Origin: Neofusicoccum parvum
Taxonomy: Eukaryota > Ascomycota > Dothideomycetes > Botryosphaeriales > Botryosphaeriaceae
Direction of reading: 5' to 3'
Length of the DNA: 64,000 nucleotides
Assembly: GCA_020912385.1 (NCBI GenBank)
Contig: CP087206.1
Span: forward strand, 1,674,001-1,738,000
This document shows, one piece after another, positions 21,495 to 31,854 of the stretch (positions within the stretch are counted from its first letter, which is position 1; every line of letters starts with the position of its first letter). A program made the translations under genes and the position numbers. The notes beneath the pieces were generated by a model. That model had not been told where the DNA came from. It was given only the letters and a program-made list of their open reading frames with translations, and searched no databases.

Positions 21495-22742
21495 ATGATA
21501 TCGACATCGTCAGAGGCATCTTCCCTCTCCGCAGCACCAGCACCGCCGGCTCAACCGAAACAACGCGTCATGTGGAACAACCTGCCCAACGAGGTAATCC
21601 TCGACATCGTCGCCGGCGCCGCCGAGTTCGACTTCACCATGCTACGCAGCCTGCAATTGGTGGACCGGCGGCTGCACGGCATCCTCAGGTCCTACGAGCG
21701 CTCGCTGTGCCGGGGCTACGCGGCCAATCAGCTGCTGCGAATCATTCCATGCTTCCCGGACATCATCTCACCGCAGTGTGGCATATGTGGGTTTCCTCCC
21801 GCCGTCCCCGACCCCCCGATGCGGCAGACCAGCTGACTTACTTGCGTGCATTTGACAGGCAGCAACGTCGGCTGCGCCTCCGGCCTCTCGTTCAGCCTGC
21901 TCGCCTCGATCCAGCGCCGCTCGGCCACCGTGTCCGCGCTCGCGCGCCGCGTCTTCACGCTCGCGCCCGTGTGCCGCTGCCTCCACGGCTGGCACCGGCT
22001 ATTCGAGGCGGGGATGCTGCTGCTCTACCGCCTGCAAGAGCGCCGTACGTTTCCCGGAGGCCCCCGTTCCATCTTCGACCGCGACGGCTGACGAAAAGAG
22101 CCAGCCGAATACGACGGCAAGGTTGCGTTCGTCGCTGCCATGCCGCTGCGCGCCCTCGTCGCCGTCTTCATCGCCCTGACGCAGAGCCTGCGCGCGGCGC
22201 AGAGAGGCGGCGCCGGTCTGATGCACCGCGACCTCCAGCCGGACGACGCGTCGGCCCGCAGCGACATCCACCTCGTCTTCGAGGACCTGGTCCTCCACGT
22301 CGGCCCGGAGTTCGTGCTGTAAGAGACGCCCCCCATCCCTGCGCATCCGCCATCAAACCACTGGCAGAGCCGCTGACGGGGAAAAACAGAGACACGCTGG
22401 ACCACGACGAGAAAGCCGACCAGTAAGCCCCGTCCCCGATGATCCAGCTGGTTTGGGAACCCCGGGAAAGCTGACGTGAGGAACCATTCGAGCAGCGCCC
22501 TCCGGTCCAGGTACGCCGGCCTCGACGAGGCGCAGATGGACGCGGCCGACGGGTCGCCGCCGCGCAAGTCGCTCATCTCGCAGCTCAAGCGCGCGTTCGC
22601 GCTGCGGGCGGGCTGCCGCGTCGGCGAGGTTGCGGGTAAGGCCATGGCGCTGGCCGGCACGGTGCCGCTGCGGGACTTGGGCGATGCGGGGGTTGTTGGG
22701 CTGGTGCGGTTCCACGAGTGGGGTGAGAGTGAAGATGTATGA
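21495..22742 (+). CDS. F-box-like domain protein
   Basis: Probably an SCF ubiquitin-ligase adaptor; its target is unknown. Proposed exons are 21495-21786, 21859-22044, 22105-22318, 22390-22422 and 22496-22742, about 323 aa. The F-box lies near residues 25-75 (WNNLPNEVILDIVAGA, LRSLQLVDRRLHGIL). The middle exons read CASGLSFSLLASIQRRSATV and RPEYDGKVAFVAAMPLRAL; the last reads RSRYAGLDEAQMDAAD and ends FHEWGESEDV. Introns 2-4 each have a CTGAC branch point. The structure after 22318 is uncertain: without splicing there, the frame stops at 22322 because the donor GTAAGA overlaps a TAA. An upstream in-frame ATG at 21424 is possible. The last acceptor could also be at 22480 or 22492. Confidence 0.6.
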
Positions 22743-22909
22743 GTGATGGCTGCGGACTTGGACGATGGAGGTGAACGGGTGGAAGGGTTCATGTAGAGGC
22801 TGCGATCTTGGGTTTTGGCGAGGGAAGAAGGCGGTGGGCTGCATTGGGTGGACGGAGTGGATTGATACCAGACGGGAGGCTGTTTGCTTTTATGCGATGA
22901 TTGGATTTG

Positions 22910-22952
22910 CTCTTTCTTTTTTCTTTCTTTCCTCTCCTTCATCATCATCATC
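22910..22952. repeat. CTTT-rich tract followed by (ATC)n
   Basis: Pyrimidine run of CTTT-like units passing into about five ATC units, downstream of the F-box stop. Confidence 0.7.
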
Positions 22953-24287
22953 GTCAGACTCGGAGTCAGTGTCTTGACCGGAACCATGGGCTGCACAGGC
23001 AGGAAATTCCAACAAGAAAAAGAAAGGAGTAGCTCATCAGGCATGAGTAGGGCGCTCCAAGCAAGAGATGATCATAGAAAGATACGACAGACCGGTGTTT
23101 TACATGCGGCTTCCCCGCGAGATTGGCGGGCGGATGGTGGGTCCCGGCTGAGTCGAGAAGCGAGCCAATCAGCGGCCGCCACCCCAGCATCCTCAAATCT
23201 CCACCTCGCCAGCCTTTCGTGGTGTTGAGCTTCAACCACCTCTTCGCTTCAGCCGCCGCTGTCCTTGCCACTGGCTCTCCTCGCTTGCGCATGTGCGCCG
23301 CCACGCGATCGACTCCTTCCGAGGCTGGGCTTCTCTGCGTTTGCAGCTTGCGGCCTGTTTCCGCCTCTGCCCGTCATGCCGTGCAACACGCCGAATGCGA
23401 GTGATAAGACTGTTCGCAGGAGGCTTTGTGGGACCGCTTGGTCCGATTTATCCCTGGCACTGCAGGACTTGCGCATGCCTGCACTGTCGCTTCTCGCAGC
23501 CTGGTTACATGGCAACAGCCCGTTCTATGTGGCGGCGCTGCCTGCGGCTGTTCCACAATTCTCGCTAACAGGTGCATTGCAATGGCAGTGAGTAGGTGAT
23601 GTCTTGGAAATCTGCAGCAATTTCAGCCTTGCTCGCGACGGTGATGTGGACCAGGGCTCGACAGACACAGCAATTCCTAATCCATCAAAAGCGCTCCTGC
23701 CTGCGTTAACGAACTACAACTATGATTGATATGAGGGACCATGGCAGAACACGACACCGCCTCTGGAAACAAACAAGAGCGGCCTTCTTTCTGGTATCAA
23801 CGGACCTTCAGAGAGCTACCGTGTCCGATGCCTGCCGTAATGAGAGGCGGATCAATCACTGCTTACGATAGAGAATCAAAGGCCCCGTTCTGTCTAACAA
23901 GGCCAGATAGCTGAAAGCTTCCGACGAGAACTCCAGAGACGCTTAGCGATTCAACGGCTCCTCTTCTCGACTTCGTCTATCACGGACAAAGCACTTCTTG
24001 AATCGGTGGGAGTTCACTGCAGTAAGCGAAGAAGCAACGAGGACCTGGACAAAAACTCCTTCCTGTTCCCTCTCTGCCCGCAAGTGCCCAATCTCGGGAG
24101 CATACAGACACTGTTTGTTTCCATAGCTTGCTGCGAATGGCAGAGCAGGACATGGCGGGCTTGTATATTGCGAGGCACTCCTTATCTCGCAGGCATGAAA
24201 CGTTGCGGCGGGAGTGGGTCCCGGGTCACTTGCAGGGCGTCCCGCAGTGTGGGGACTCGTGCGACTGCGGCTCGTGCCAGGCCCGGA

Positions 24288-24345
24288 GATGCACACGCAC
24301 ACGCACGCGGCCATGCACATGCTCCTGCACACGCACGCGCAGCAG
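24288..24345. repeat. Imperfect CACACG/CACGCG simple repeat
   Basis: Alternating purine-pyrimidine CA/CG-rich units (cacacgcacacgcacgcgg and, 30 bp later, cacacgcacgcgc) separated by a short spacer. Confidence 0.7.
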
Positions 24346-24841
24346 GGCTCGATATATTGCCAACAGCGGCCGGGCTGGTGGCATTCGCCGTCTGGCTGGC
24401 AGGCCGGCAGAGTCGGCAGCAAGCGAGGCGGCGGCGGCGTGGTGTCGACGAGGGCCGGGCCCAGGGTCGCTTGCAAGAGCGGCCGGCAAATGCACCGGCC
24501 ATTGGTGGAGAATTGTGTGTCCAGCGGCCACGCCTAGCGCCCCGGCTCTGCTTCCTCCAGACGCCTCGAGAGAGCGCCGCCGAGCGCAGCACCACCGCGT
24601 GCGTGTGGAGGAGTCGAGCAGATCCACCCGTCCCCCATACTCCGCCCGCGCCCCGGGGCCCCGGATTGCAGCCAGCGCCCTCGCAGCGCCCGTTGTGGCC
24701 GCCGCCCGTGCCTCCCCCAGAGCGCCCGCCGGTCCGGCGCGCCCTCATTGGTGGTATTCCCGGCCTGCTGCGTGCGTGCTGTGCATGGCTGCCCTGGCCC
24801 GCCACCGCGCCGCAAGGGAGCTGATAATGTCCGTCGCAGGC

Positions 24842-24847
24842 TATAAG
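24842..24847 (+). promoter_or_regulatory. TATA box of sugar transporter
   Basis: TATAAG about 190 bp upstream of the ATG at 25038, followed by a pyrimidine-rich leader. Confidence 0.45.
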
Positions 24848-25037
24848 GACCACCGGCTCGGCGCAGGCTTGTCTCGTTTCTCGTTTCTTCAGCACAACGT
24901 CTTCCCTCCAGACGCCCGTCGTTCCTGCTCGCCGCTGCGTTTTTGTTTCGCTGCCGCCGCGCCCGCTCGCCTTCCTGCTGCACCCTTTTCCCCGAGCTCG
25001 CAGCGTTGAGAGGCGTGCCGCTCTCACCCCCCTCGCC

Positions 25038-26835
25038 ATGGGTCTCATGACAGCCAAGAGAGCGTACAACTGGTAAGCCTTTTCTTGTCGCCGCCACCAA
25101 GCCCCAAGCAAAAGCTAAATTCAGCCGCAACAGGTACATCTCGCTCGTCGCCGCCTCGTGCATGGTGCTCTACGGCTACGATGCCTCCGTGTACAATGCC
25201 GTCCTCGGCTCCGACAACTGGATGAACTGGTTCAACAACCCGGTACGCCGCGAACACCCCCCGCGAAACGCGAAACATGTCTGGTTAACAGTGCGCGCCC
25301 AAACAGAACTCCCAGATGCAGGGTGCAATCAACACCGCCTACACCGTCGGAGCCGTCGTCGCCGGCTTCTTCATGGGCGGGCCCCTCGCTGACTTTGCGG
25401 GCCGTCGTGCCGGCATGGCCGCTGGTGCGCTTCTGGTCATCGTTGCCACCTTCATGCAGGCCTTCTCGCCGCAGGGCAACATTGGCTGCTTCATCGGCGG
25501 CCGTGTCATCATCGGTATGGGCCAGGGCCTCGCGCTGAGTATGTGCTCCCCTATCACGTGCATCCACGACCGGTGTTGACTGACTGCTGCAGCTGCTGGC
25601 CCCATCTACATTGGCGAGCTCTCGCCCCCGGAGATCCGCGGCACCATCATGTCTTTCTGGCAGATGTTCTACTCGGTCGGCTCCTTCATTGCCTACTGGG
25701 TCAACTTTGCCTGCCAGAAGCACAAGGCCAGCCTCGGCGAGTGGGACTGGCGCATGGTTGTCATCTTCCAGCTCCTGGTGCCCATCCTCATCCTCGCCCA
25801 GCTGTGGTTCATCCCGGAGACTCCGCGTTGGTACATCCAGCACGGCGGCAAGATCGATGACGCCCGCAACTCGCTCCGCAAGGTCCGCGATACCGAGCAG
25901 GACGTCGAGGACGAGATCCTGGTCATCCGCGAGGCCCTGGAGTTCGAGAAGGAGGCCATCTCGTCGGGCTACGCCGCCCTGTGGAAAGACCGCTCCGTCC
26001 GCAAGCGTCTGTTGCTCGCGCTGGTCATCAACGCCGGCCAGCAGATCACCGGTCAGGGCACGCTCAACACCTACTCGACCAAGGTCTACAAGAAGATCTT
26101 CAAGAGCACCTCCGAGGTCGCCCTCATCAACGCCCTCAACGCCACCTTCGGTATTCTCTTCACCCTCAATGCCACCTGGACCGTCGACCGCTTCGGCCGC
26201 AAGCCGCTGCTCATCTTCGGCGCCATCGGCATGGGCATTTGCATGGTCATCGCCGCGACCGTCGAGACGCAGACACCAACCATGACCGCCGCCGACGGCT
26301 CGACCACGAAAACCCACGAGGTCGGCGTCGCCATCGTGTTCCTGATGTTCCTGTTCGCCTTCTTCTGTAAGCCCTGAACCCTCCCCACCACTCACCCACC
26401 CACTAACCTCCTCCGCTCACAGACAAACCCTCCTGGGGCGCCACCGTCTGGATCTGGACATCCGAGATCTTCAGCATGAACGTGCGCGCGCAGGCCGTCG
26501 GCATGGCGTCGCAGACGCAGAACGTGGCCAACGCCATCGTCCAGCAGTTCTTCCCCACCTTCCTCGACAACTGCGGCTTCTACGCCTTCTACATGTTCGC
26601 CGGCATCAACGTGCTGCTCGCGCTGTTCGTCTGGTTCTTCATCCCCGAGACCAAGAAGGTGTCGCTCGAGGAGATCGATGTCCTGTTCGGCGGCAGCAAC
26701 CACGTCGAGAAGGGCGGAGACCTGATGGGCGTCGAGGACGCCCACCACGTGCACATCGGCGAGGAGGGCAAGGGCAGCGTCGAGGGGACGGAGAGGGTGG
26801 CCGGCACCGGGGAGGCGGCGCCGCAGAAGGTGTAG
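25038..26835 (+). CDS. MFS sugar transporter (sugar porter family)
   Basis: A 12-TM plasma-membrane sugar:H+ symporter or facilitator; the substrate is not determinable. Exons are 25038-25072, 25134-25242, 25307-25538, 25593-26366 and 26423-26835, giving 520 aa. Signatures are YGYDASVYNAVLGS in TM1, DFAGRRAG in loop 2-3, GPIYIGELSPPEIRG, WFIPETPRWYIQHG at the end of the N-half, QQITGQGTLNTYS in TM7, VDRFGRKPLL in loop 8-9, and WFFIPETKKVSLEEIDVLF after TM12. The TM7 motif (QQITGQGTLNTYS) differs from the QQxxGxNxxxYY of hexose carriers, placing it in a different sugar-porter branch. The C-terminal tail is long, acidic and contains HHVH. It is preceded by a 2.3-kb spacer and is convergent with the eqolisin gene. 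Confidence 0.94.
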
Positions 26836-27756
26836 ACGGTGGTCAGCGGATGAGCGTCTTTGTAGTTCACCTGTCCGTAGTTGGTCGACGATGTACATGC
26901 AATGAATCACCGGAGCGTGGAGCTCGCCAGACGGGCTTGAGTTCCGCCTCTTCCTTCACATCTCTCCCTCGTCCGCGTGCCAACCGTGACGCGCCACGCC
27001 GGGCAAGAGGCTCGGTGCTTCGCCCACACGCCTCCCACCCTTGTCGCACCCCCCCATATCCAGGCGTCCGCCCCGGCCCCCAGCCAGCTCCCAACCCTCC
27101 CTACCCCGCACGGCACGCCAGCCCCATGCAAGCCATCCAGCAAGCCCGCCAGCGCCTCGCACCCCCGCCGATCCTACCCCGATCCCGTCCCTTCTGGAAA
27201 AGGACAAGCTTCTCGCGCGTCGCCCAGCTGCTCTTGGTCGCCTTGGCGGGCGAGGCTTGTCTCGACCGCTGCGGACTGCTGCTGCGTGGACGGAAATCCG
27301 GCCCCCGCGTCGGCGGCGGGGGAGGCAACGTGCTTTTCGTGTTCGCGAGCAAGGGTCTCTGTTCGTGTGTGGGTCGAGGCTGTGGAGACGGAATTATTTT
27401 TTTTCTTGGCTTTCCGTCCGTCTCTGTGGGGACGACGCTCTCTCGCTCGCTCGCTGCGGTGCCCACTGCCTCTCGTTAGGGACGAGGCGACGAAGACGTC
27501 GGATGGCGTTGTCGTTCGTCACGGCCGGCGCGTCACGCATTGTCGTCTTGCTCGCGTCGGTGCTGTAAAGCTCTGATCATTCCCTCCGCATGACTACGTA
27601 ATTTGAGGAGAAAGAAGAGCAGCCGCTGACCGGGTCGCTCCGTGTGGAGCTCCACCACCATGTGTCCCTAAGGGTATCTCGGTGAAGAAGAAGTAAGGAA
27701 AGCAAAAGAGAAGAAAGAAACCTCAACCACCACCACCGAATCCCTTTCCCACTCAC
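26836..27756. other. 0.9-kb convergent spacer, no gene seen
   Basis: Between convergent stops of the sugar transporter and the eqolisin gene. C-rich at 27000-27200, with a T-run near 27390-27405. Overlapping open frames are low-complexity. Confidence 0.5.
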
Positions 27757-30309
27757 TCACTCCCTCCTCTCCACCACTCCATGCGGCCCACCAACAACGA
27801 TCGGCCGCCCATCCGCATCCAGCACAGGCACGCCATCCGCATCCACCAGAATCGGCTCGCCATCCTCATCCACCACCACCATCGCCACCTCCTCCAGCAG
27901 CCCCTCCACCCGACGCGGGTTGTACACTACCGCTACGCTACCCCTCTCCTTATCAACCACCACATCCGTGTACACCACCTCCTCCGCCTCCCCAACCATA
28001 ACATCCCTCTGCACCGCCGCGTCGCCCAGCCCAACAACCCCGCCCCCCGCCAGCCCCGCGCCACAGTCCTCAAACACCACCTCCGCGAAATCCGCCAGCA
28101 CCGCCGCCACCGGCGCGCGCTCGACGATCCACTCAGCCGTGCTGCCACGGAGCGCCGCATCGGGGCCGGGCGCCGCGACGGCGCGCTCGACGCGCTGGCC
28201 GGTGCTCAGGTTCTCGATAACGATCGCGGCGGCGAGCGGCGACGCGGCGGTGATGTTGAGCGCGATGACGTCGCCGGGGGTGAGGGCGAGGGCGGAGGCC
28301 GGGAAGGGCTGGGCGCCGCGCGGCAGCCATTCGGTCCAGGCGTGGGCGAGGGTGGGTGCGCCGGGGGTGGGCGGGAGGGTGAGCGCGATGCCGGCTTGGA
28401 GGAGGCTGGGGGTGCCGGCGAGGCCGTCGAGGCCGAGCCAGATGGCGGCGGTGTGGGGGGAGGAGGAGGCGGGTGGGGAGGCGCCGGGGGTGAGGTGCGG
28501 GATGGTGAAGGTGCCGGAGATGCTGGTGAAGTGCGAGGCCGGGGGCTTGATCCAGGCGCCGGCCCAGTTGGTGGAGTAGTGGGAGTCGTTGGTTGCGGTG
28601 TCGCGGGTGGCGAGGGGAACGGCGGCGGCGGGAGGGGGAGGAGGCTTGTATGTGATCGCGAGCCCGGTTTCGCTGGTCTCCACGTTGGTCAAGGGCTCCG
28701 GGGAGGTTCCCTTGTAGAACTCGATCTTCGCCGCACCGTCCGGTCCGAACGGATTTCCGTCATCCGAAACTGCCTCGCAGTCTGTGAACACCACACGTCC
28801 GAAGTCTCCGAAAGGATGTGGTCCACCATTTCCAACGGGATCCTCAACAATCCATTCGGCTGAATGGCCTGTCACGGCGGCGCCATCGGGAGCGTTCACT
28901 GCTTTGCCAACGCTTTGGCCCGTGGTCTTGTTCTCGATGAACACAGTGCCCGTGGTCGGGCTCGCCGTTTCGATATGCACAGTGATGACATCACCCACTG
29001 ACACAGCCAGATCGTTGTAGTATTGGGGACCAGCTGGAAGCCACTCGGCCCATGGGACAACGGATTGCGCACCCGTAGCAGAATCGATGGTGACCTGGAT
29101 GCCTGCCTGGAAGAGCGCATCCCCTTGATGAGAACCATCGATGCCGACCCAGATCGCCACGTAATACGTATCCGCATGTGCGACGTTCACAGGGACAGCG
29201 AGACCGGGTATCGTGAACGTGCCGGAGACAGAGGTGAAGAAACTGTGCGCGGGAGGCTCCTCTATCATGGCACCGGCCCAGTTGGTGCTCTTGTAGATGT
29301 TGTCGTTCAGGGCGCCAGAGGTGACATTCACGATGCTGGCGGGGGCAGAGATGCTGGTGGGGAGGGATCCCAAGGGAGTGTCAAGGTTGGCGTTGTCACG
29401 GGCCTCGACCTGACGCGGGATGTAAGAGATTGTGACCTCGCGGTTGCCAATGTCTGTCACTGTGCCATTTCCGCTGTAGGGGTTGTCGTAGTAGATGTTC
29501 TCTGCGATGGCGCCATCGCCGGGCCCAAAGTTCCGCGCATCACTTGTGAAGACGACAGCGTCCGTGAACTTTACTGTACCGAAGTTCGCAAAGGGAGCGG
29601 AGTGGTCAGTGTCGTAAGGGACCGCAACGATCCACGCGGCTTCCGAGGGTGGAGGCAAGGGGTTTGAAAGAGTTGCCAAGGGCTGGCTGGCGCGTTTACC
29701 GGTTGTGATGTTGTCAATGATCGTAATGCCCGAGGTATGAGAGTACATCTCGATACGAAGCGTAACGGAATCGCCTTCCGAGATGGTCATGTCCTTGTAG
29801 TCAGATGCTGCATTCACGCCTCCCTGAAACCACGCTTCGAACGACACTTCGCCCGAGAGATGAGCGAAGAGTTGGACACCAGTCGACAGAAGGGGGTCTT
29901 CACCACCGATCCAGACTGCGATCATTGTAGTCCAGTTCGAGATAGAGCCATCAATTGGAGCGCCCGCTGGAATGACCGGCTTCGGGACGGTGAATGTGCC
30001 TTGAATGGCGGTGAAGTGACCTGAAGGGCTAGAGTCGTACTTGGCGCCGGCCCAACCTGAGAGTGGGTCGGAGTCATCGCTGAGGCCGCGGACTTCCTTG
30101 AGAGGCTGAGTGTTTCCGAGATCACCACAGCCCTGAGCAGGAGGCTGAGCGAGAGCGTTGTTGACAGCGCCGGGGGAATCGAGATGAGAAGAAAGACCAT
30201 GACCGAGAGTGCCGTCGGATTTGTCGAAGGGAATAGCGAAGGCGATACCGACGAGCAGGAAACCGAGAAGAACGGCGGACATGCCAGAGAGGAGTTTGGT
30301 GACCCTCAT
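27757..30309 (-). CDS. Secreted protein with three tandem eqolisin (peptidase A4/G1) domains
   Basis: Eqolisins are acid glutamic peptidases using a Gln/Glu dyad. This is a single exon of 850 aa from the ATG at 30309; an upstream in-frame extension has only TTG. Residues 1-25 form a signal peptide (LLSGMSAVLLGFLLVGIAFA). Three units of about 210-240 aa follow, each starting with (G/N)WAGA and carrying GTFT(V/I)P, (A/I)xW(I/L/V)G and a C-terminal beta segment (units start near 86, 344 and 582). Units 2 and 3 keep the catalytic Gln (LFQAGIQ, Q401; LLQAGIA, Q638) and Glu (AEWIVE, E485 and E726). Unit 1 has Ser142 (LLSTGVQ) and Ala225 (AAWIVA) instead. A C-terminal D-x-D-G-x-P repeat tail follows. 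Usual eqolisins have one domain and about 250 aa. Convergent with the sugar transporter. Confidence 0.9.
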   Translation of the reverse strand: MRVTKLLSGMSAVLLGFLLVGIAFAIPFDKSDGTLGHGLSSHLDSPGAVNNALAQPPAQGCGDLGNTQPLKEVRGLSDDSDPLSGWAGAKYDSSPSGHFTAIQGTFTVPKPVIPAGAPIDGSISNWTTMIAVWIGGEDPLLSTGVQLFAHLSGEVSFEAWFQGGVNAASDYKDMTISEGDSVTLRIEMYSHTSGITIIDNITTGKRASQPLATLSNPLPPPSEAAWIVAVPYDTDHSAPFANFGTVKFTDAVVFTSDARNFGPGDGAIAENIYYDNPYSGNGTVTDIGNREVTISYIPRQVEARDNANLDTPLGSLPTSISAPASIVNVTSGALNDNIYKSTNWAGAMIEEPPAHSFFTSVSGTFTIPGLAVPVNVAHADTYYVAIWVGIDGSHQGDALFQAGIQVTIDSATGAQSVVPWAEWLPAGPQYYNDLAVSVGDVITVHIETASPTTGTVFIENKTTGQSVGKAVNAPDGAAVTGHSAEWIVEDPVGNGGPHPFGDFGRVVFTDCEAVSDDGNPFGPDGAAKIEFYKGTSPEPLTNVETSETGLAITYKPPPPPAAAVPLATRDTATNDSHYSTNWAGAWIKPPASHFTSISGTFTIPHLTPGASPPASSSPHTAAIWLGLDGLAGTPSLLQAGIALTLPPTPGAPTLAHAWTEWLPRGAQPFPASALALTPGDVIALNITAASPLAAAIVIENLSTGQRVERAVAAPGPDAALRGSTAEWIVERAPVAAVLADFAEVVFEDCGAGLAGGGVVGLGDAAVQRDVMVGEAEEVVYTDVVVDKERGSVAVVYNPRRVEGLLEEVAMVVVDEDGEPILVDADGVPVLDADGRPIVVGGPHGVVERRE

Positions 30310-31854
30310 CGTTGCGACCAAGGTGAGGTTGACGTAGCGCAAGGTCGAGGTGAGCTCGGGTCGGCGAAGGAGTGTAGAATGGAATGGGCAGTGAAAGCCC
30401 GAAGAGAGTTGGAATGAGAGTGTGACCAGCTCGATCTCGCCGAAGAGCGGCTGAGGGAACGAAGGAACGAAGAAGCGAAGGTGTAGAAGAAGAGGTGGCG
30501 GAGGGCCATCGAGGACGACCTTTTATGCCACCACGAACGCGACGCGACGGTACTAACTGTAAAGGGAAACTTAGGCGAGTGCAAATGACTGCCAGCAATA
30601 ACTAGGCAGCAAAGAGTGCTTGTCACGGGACTCTCTGGCGATGTGGTTGGCTGTGCCAGTGTTGGGGGCACACTGGGAAGCCGCCACCACAACCGCGTGG
30701 CCCCTTCCAGAAGACAGCCAAGTAAGCATGGCTGAGGCTATGAGCAGGCTTGCCGAATATCTCTAGAGCACATGCTCCCAAGTGCCCTGGCAGTGGAGGT
30801 GTAGATGTGCCACATGCGCTGCCGACGAATGCGGGAAAGAACCCGGTCCCAGAACCATCTCCACACCCATGCTTGAAGAGAATGTCGGCGTCGCAGTGCA
30901 TAGAGCGGGCTCTAGATATTCTATTCTGCTGTTAGAATTGCACCGTTCAGCGCAGTGTGAGGTCGTCGACAGACTCACTGCCTCTCGTCTGACCACCAGT
31001 AGTGCCTTCCGGTGACACTGATGCAGTGGTACCGTTGCTCAGAGCCGCTGCTTATCCATGTCTTTCACGTCCGCAATACCTCTCTTCTGCAATGACATTG
31101 ATCAAAGACTTGATGTCTTGGGTATCAAAAAAAAAAAAAAAAGAAGTAGCGCAACAGCGGAAAACAGCCCACGAGGTACAACTGAAAATCACAGGTAGGA
31201 GCAAGGAAATACAACATGCAGAAAGCATAGAAATTGGAATATTAAACGTGTACTTGAGCAATGGTTTCCAGACTGGGTTTCAGAGCATTGGCAAATCTAT
31301 GGATACGTTCCCTGGTTAAGGATAAGGATTAGTGACACCACACTGCTCCAGAAAAAATCCTGTCCCATCTCTGCTCGATTGCTTTTGAACCGCTCGAGTA
31401 ATCGAAACCTGGAAAGATGAATGCCTTTCCACAAAGACCACAGGAGCAGGTAGCCCTTAGATCAATTCGAATGCTGGAAGCTTTGCAACCAGTTGGTTGC
31501 AGTGGATGTCCAGAGCAGGGATTCCAATTATGCTCGTCGGCCCAATTATTTTCTCCGCTGCGCAGAAGAATTCAGTACCATGAACGAGTCCAAATTGAGC
31601 AAAATGGAGCTGTGAGCTAGGCGGACAAGAGCTTCAACTGATCACGACACGTGCAATGCCGTTGCGATCATGCCCTGCGCCAGGGTCAGGAGGCTGTTAT
31701 GCTCAATGGCTCACGTCTCCAAAGTCGACCATACCTTTAATGACTGACTCATGTGCACAGCCATGATTTCCAACGGCTACAAGCCGTTTGGACCCTGAGC
31801 CTCCCGTAGGTATGATCTTCATCTGGCGATCTTAGCTCGGATCACGCAGATCAG
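30310..31854. other. 1.5-kb spacer, eqolisin promoter, no gene seen
   Basis: Upstream of eqolisin and downstream of the SPRTN-like gene, both on the minus strand. A CATAAAAGG TATA-like site (minus strand) lies at about 30522-30530, about 215 bp before the eqolisin ATG. AT content rises from 30900 onward, and a 16-A homopolymer sits at 31127-31142. No supported gene. Confidence 0.5.
31127..31142 (+). repeat. Poly(A) run, 16 nt
   Basis: Uninterrupted A16. No tRNA-like or SINE-like box A/box B sequence is recognisable upstream, so a retroposed origin is not supported. Confidence 0.8.

Larger units (their letters stand above)
22743..25037. other. 2.3-kb spacer, no gene seen
   Basis: Between the F-box gene and the sugar transporter, same strand. 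It contains a CTTT-rich/ATC microsatellite (22910-22952) and a CA/CACG-rich repeat (24288-24345). Open frames are GC-rich, Arg/Pro/Ala-rich and without domain-like sequence. The final part is the transporter promoter, with TATAAG at 24842. Confidence 0.5.

Noticed and set aside
31000..31145. Possible SINE or processed pseudogene ending in A16
   Set aside because: No pol III boxes, no recognisable parent gene and no clear target-site duplication.
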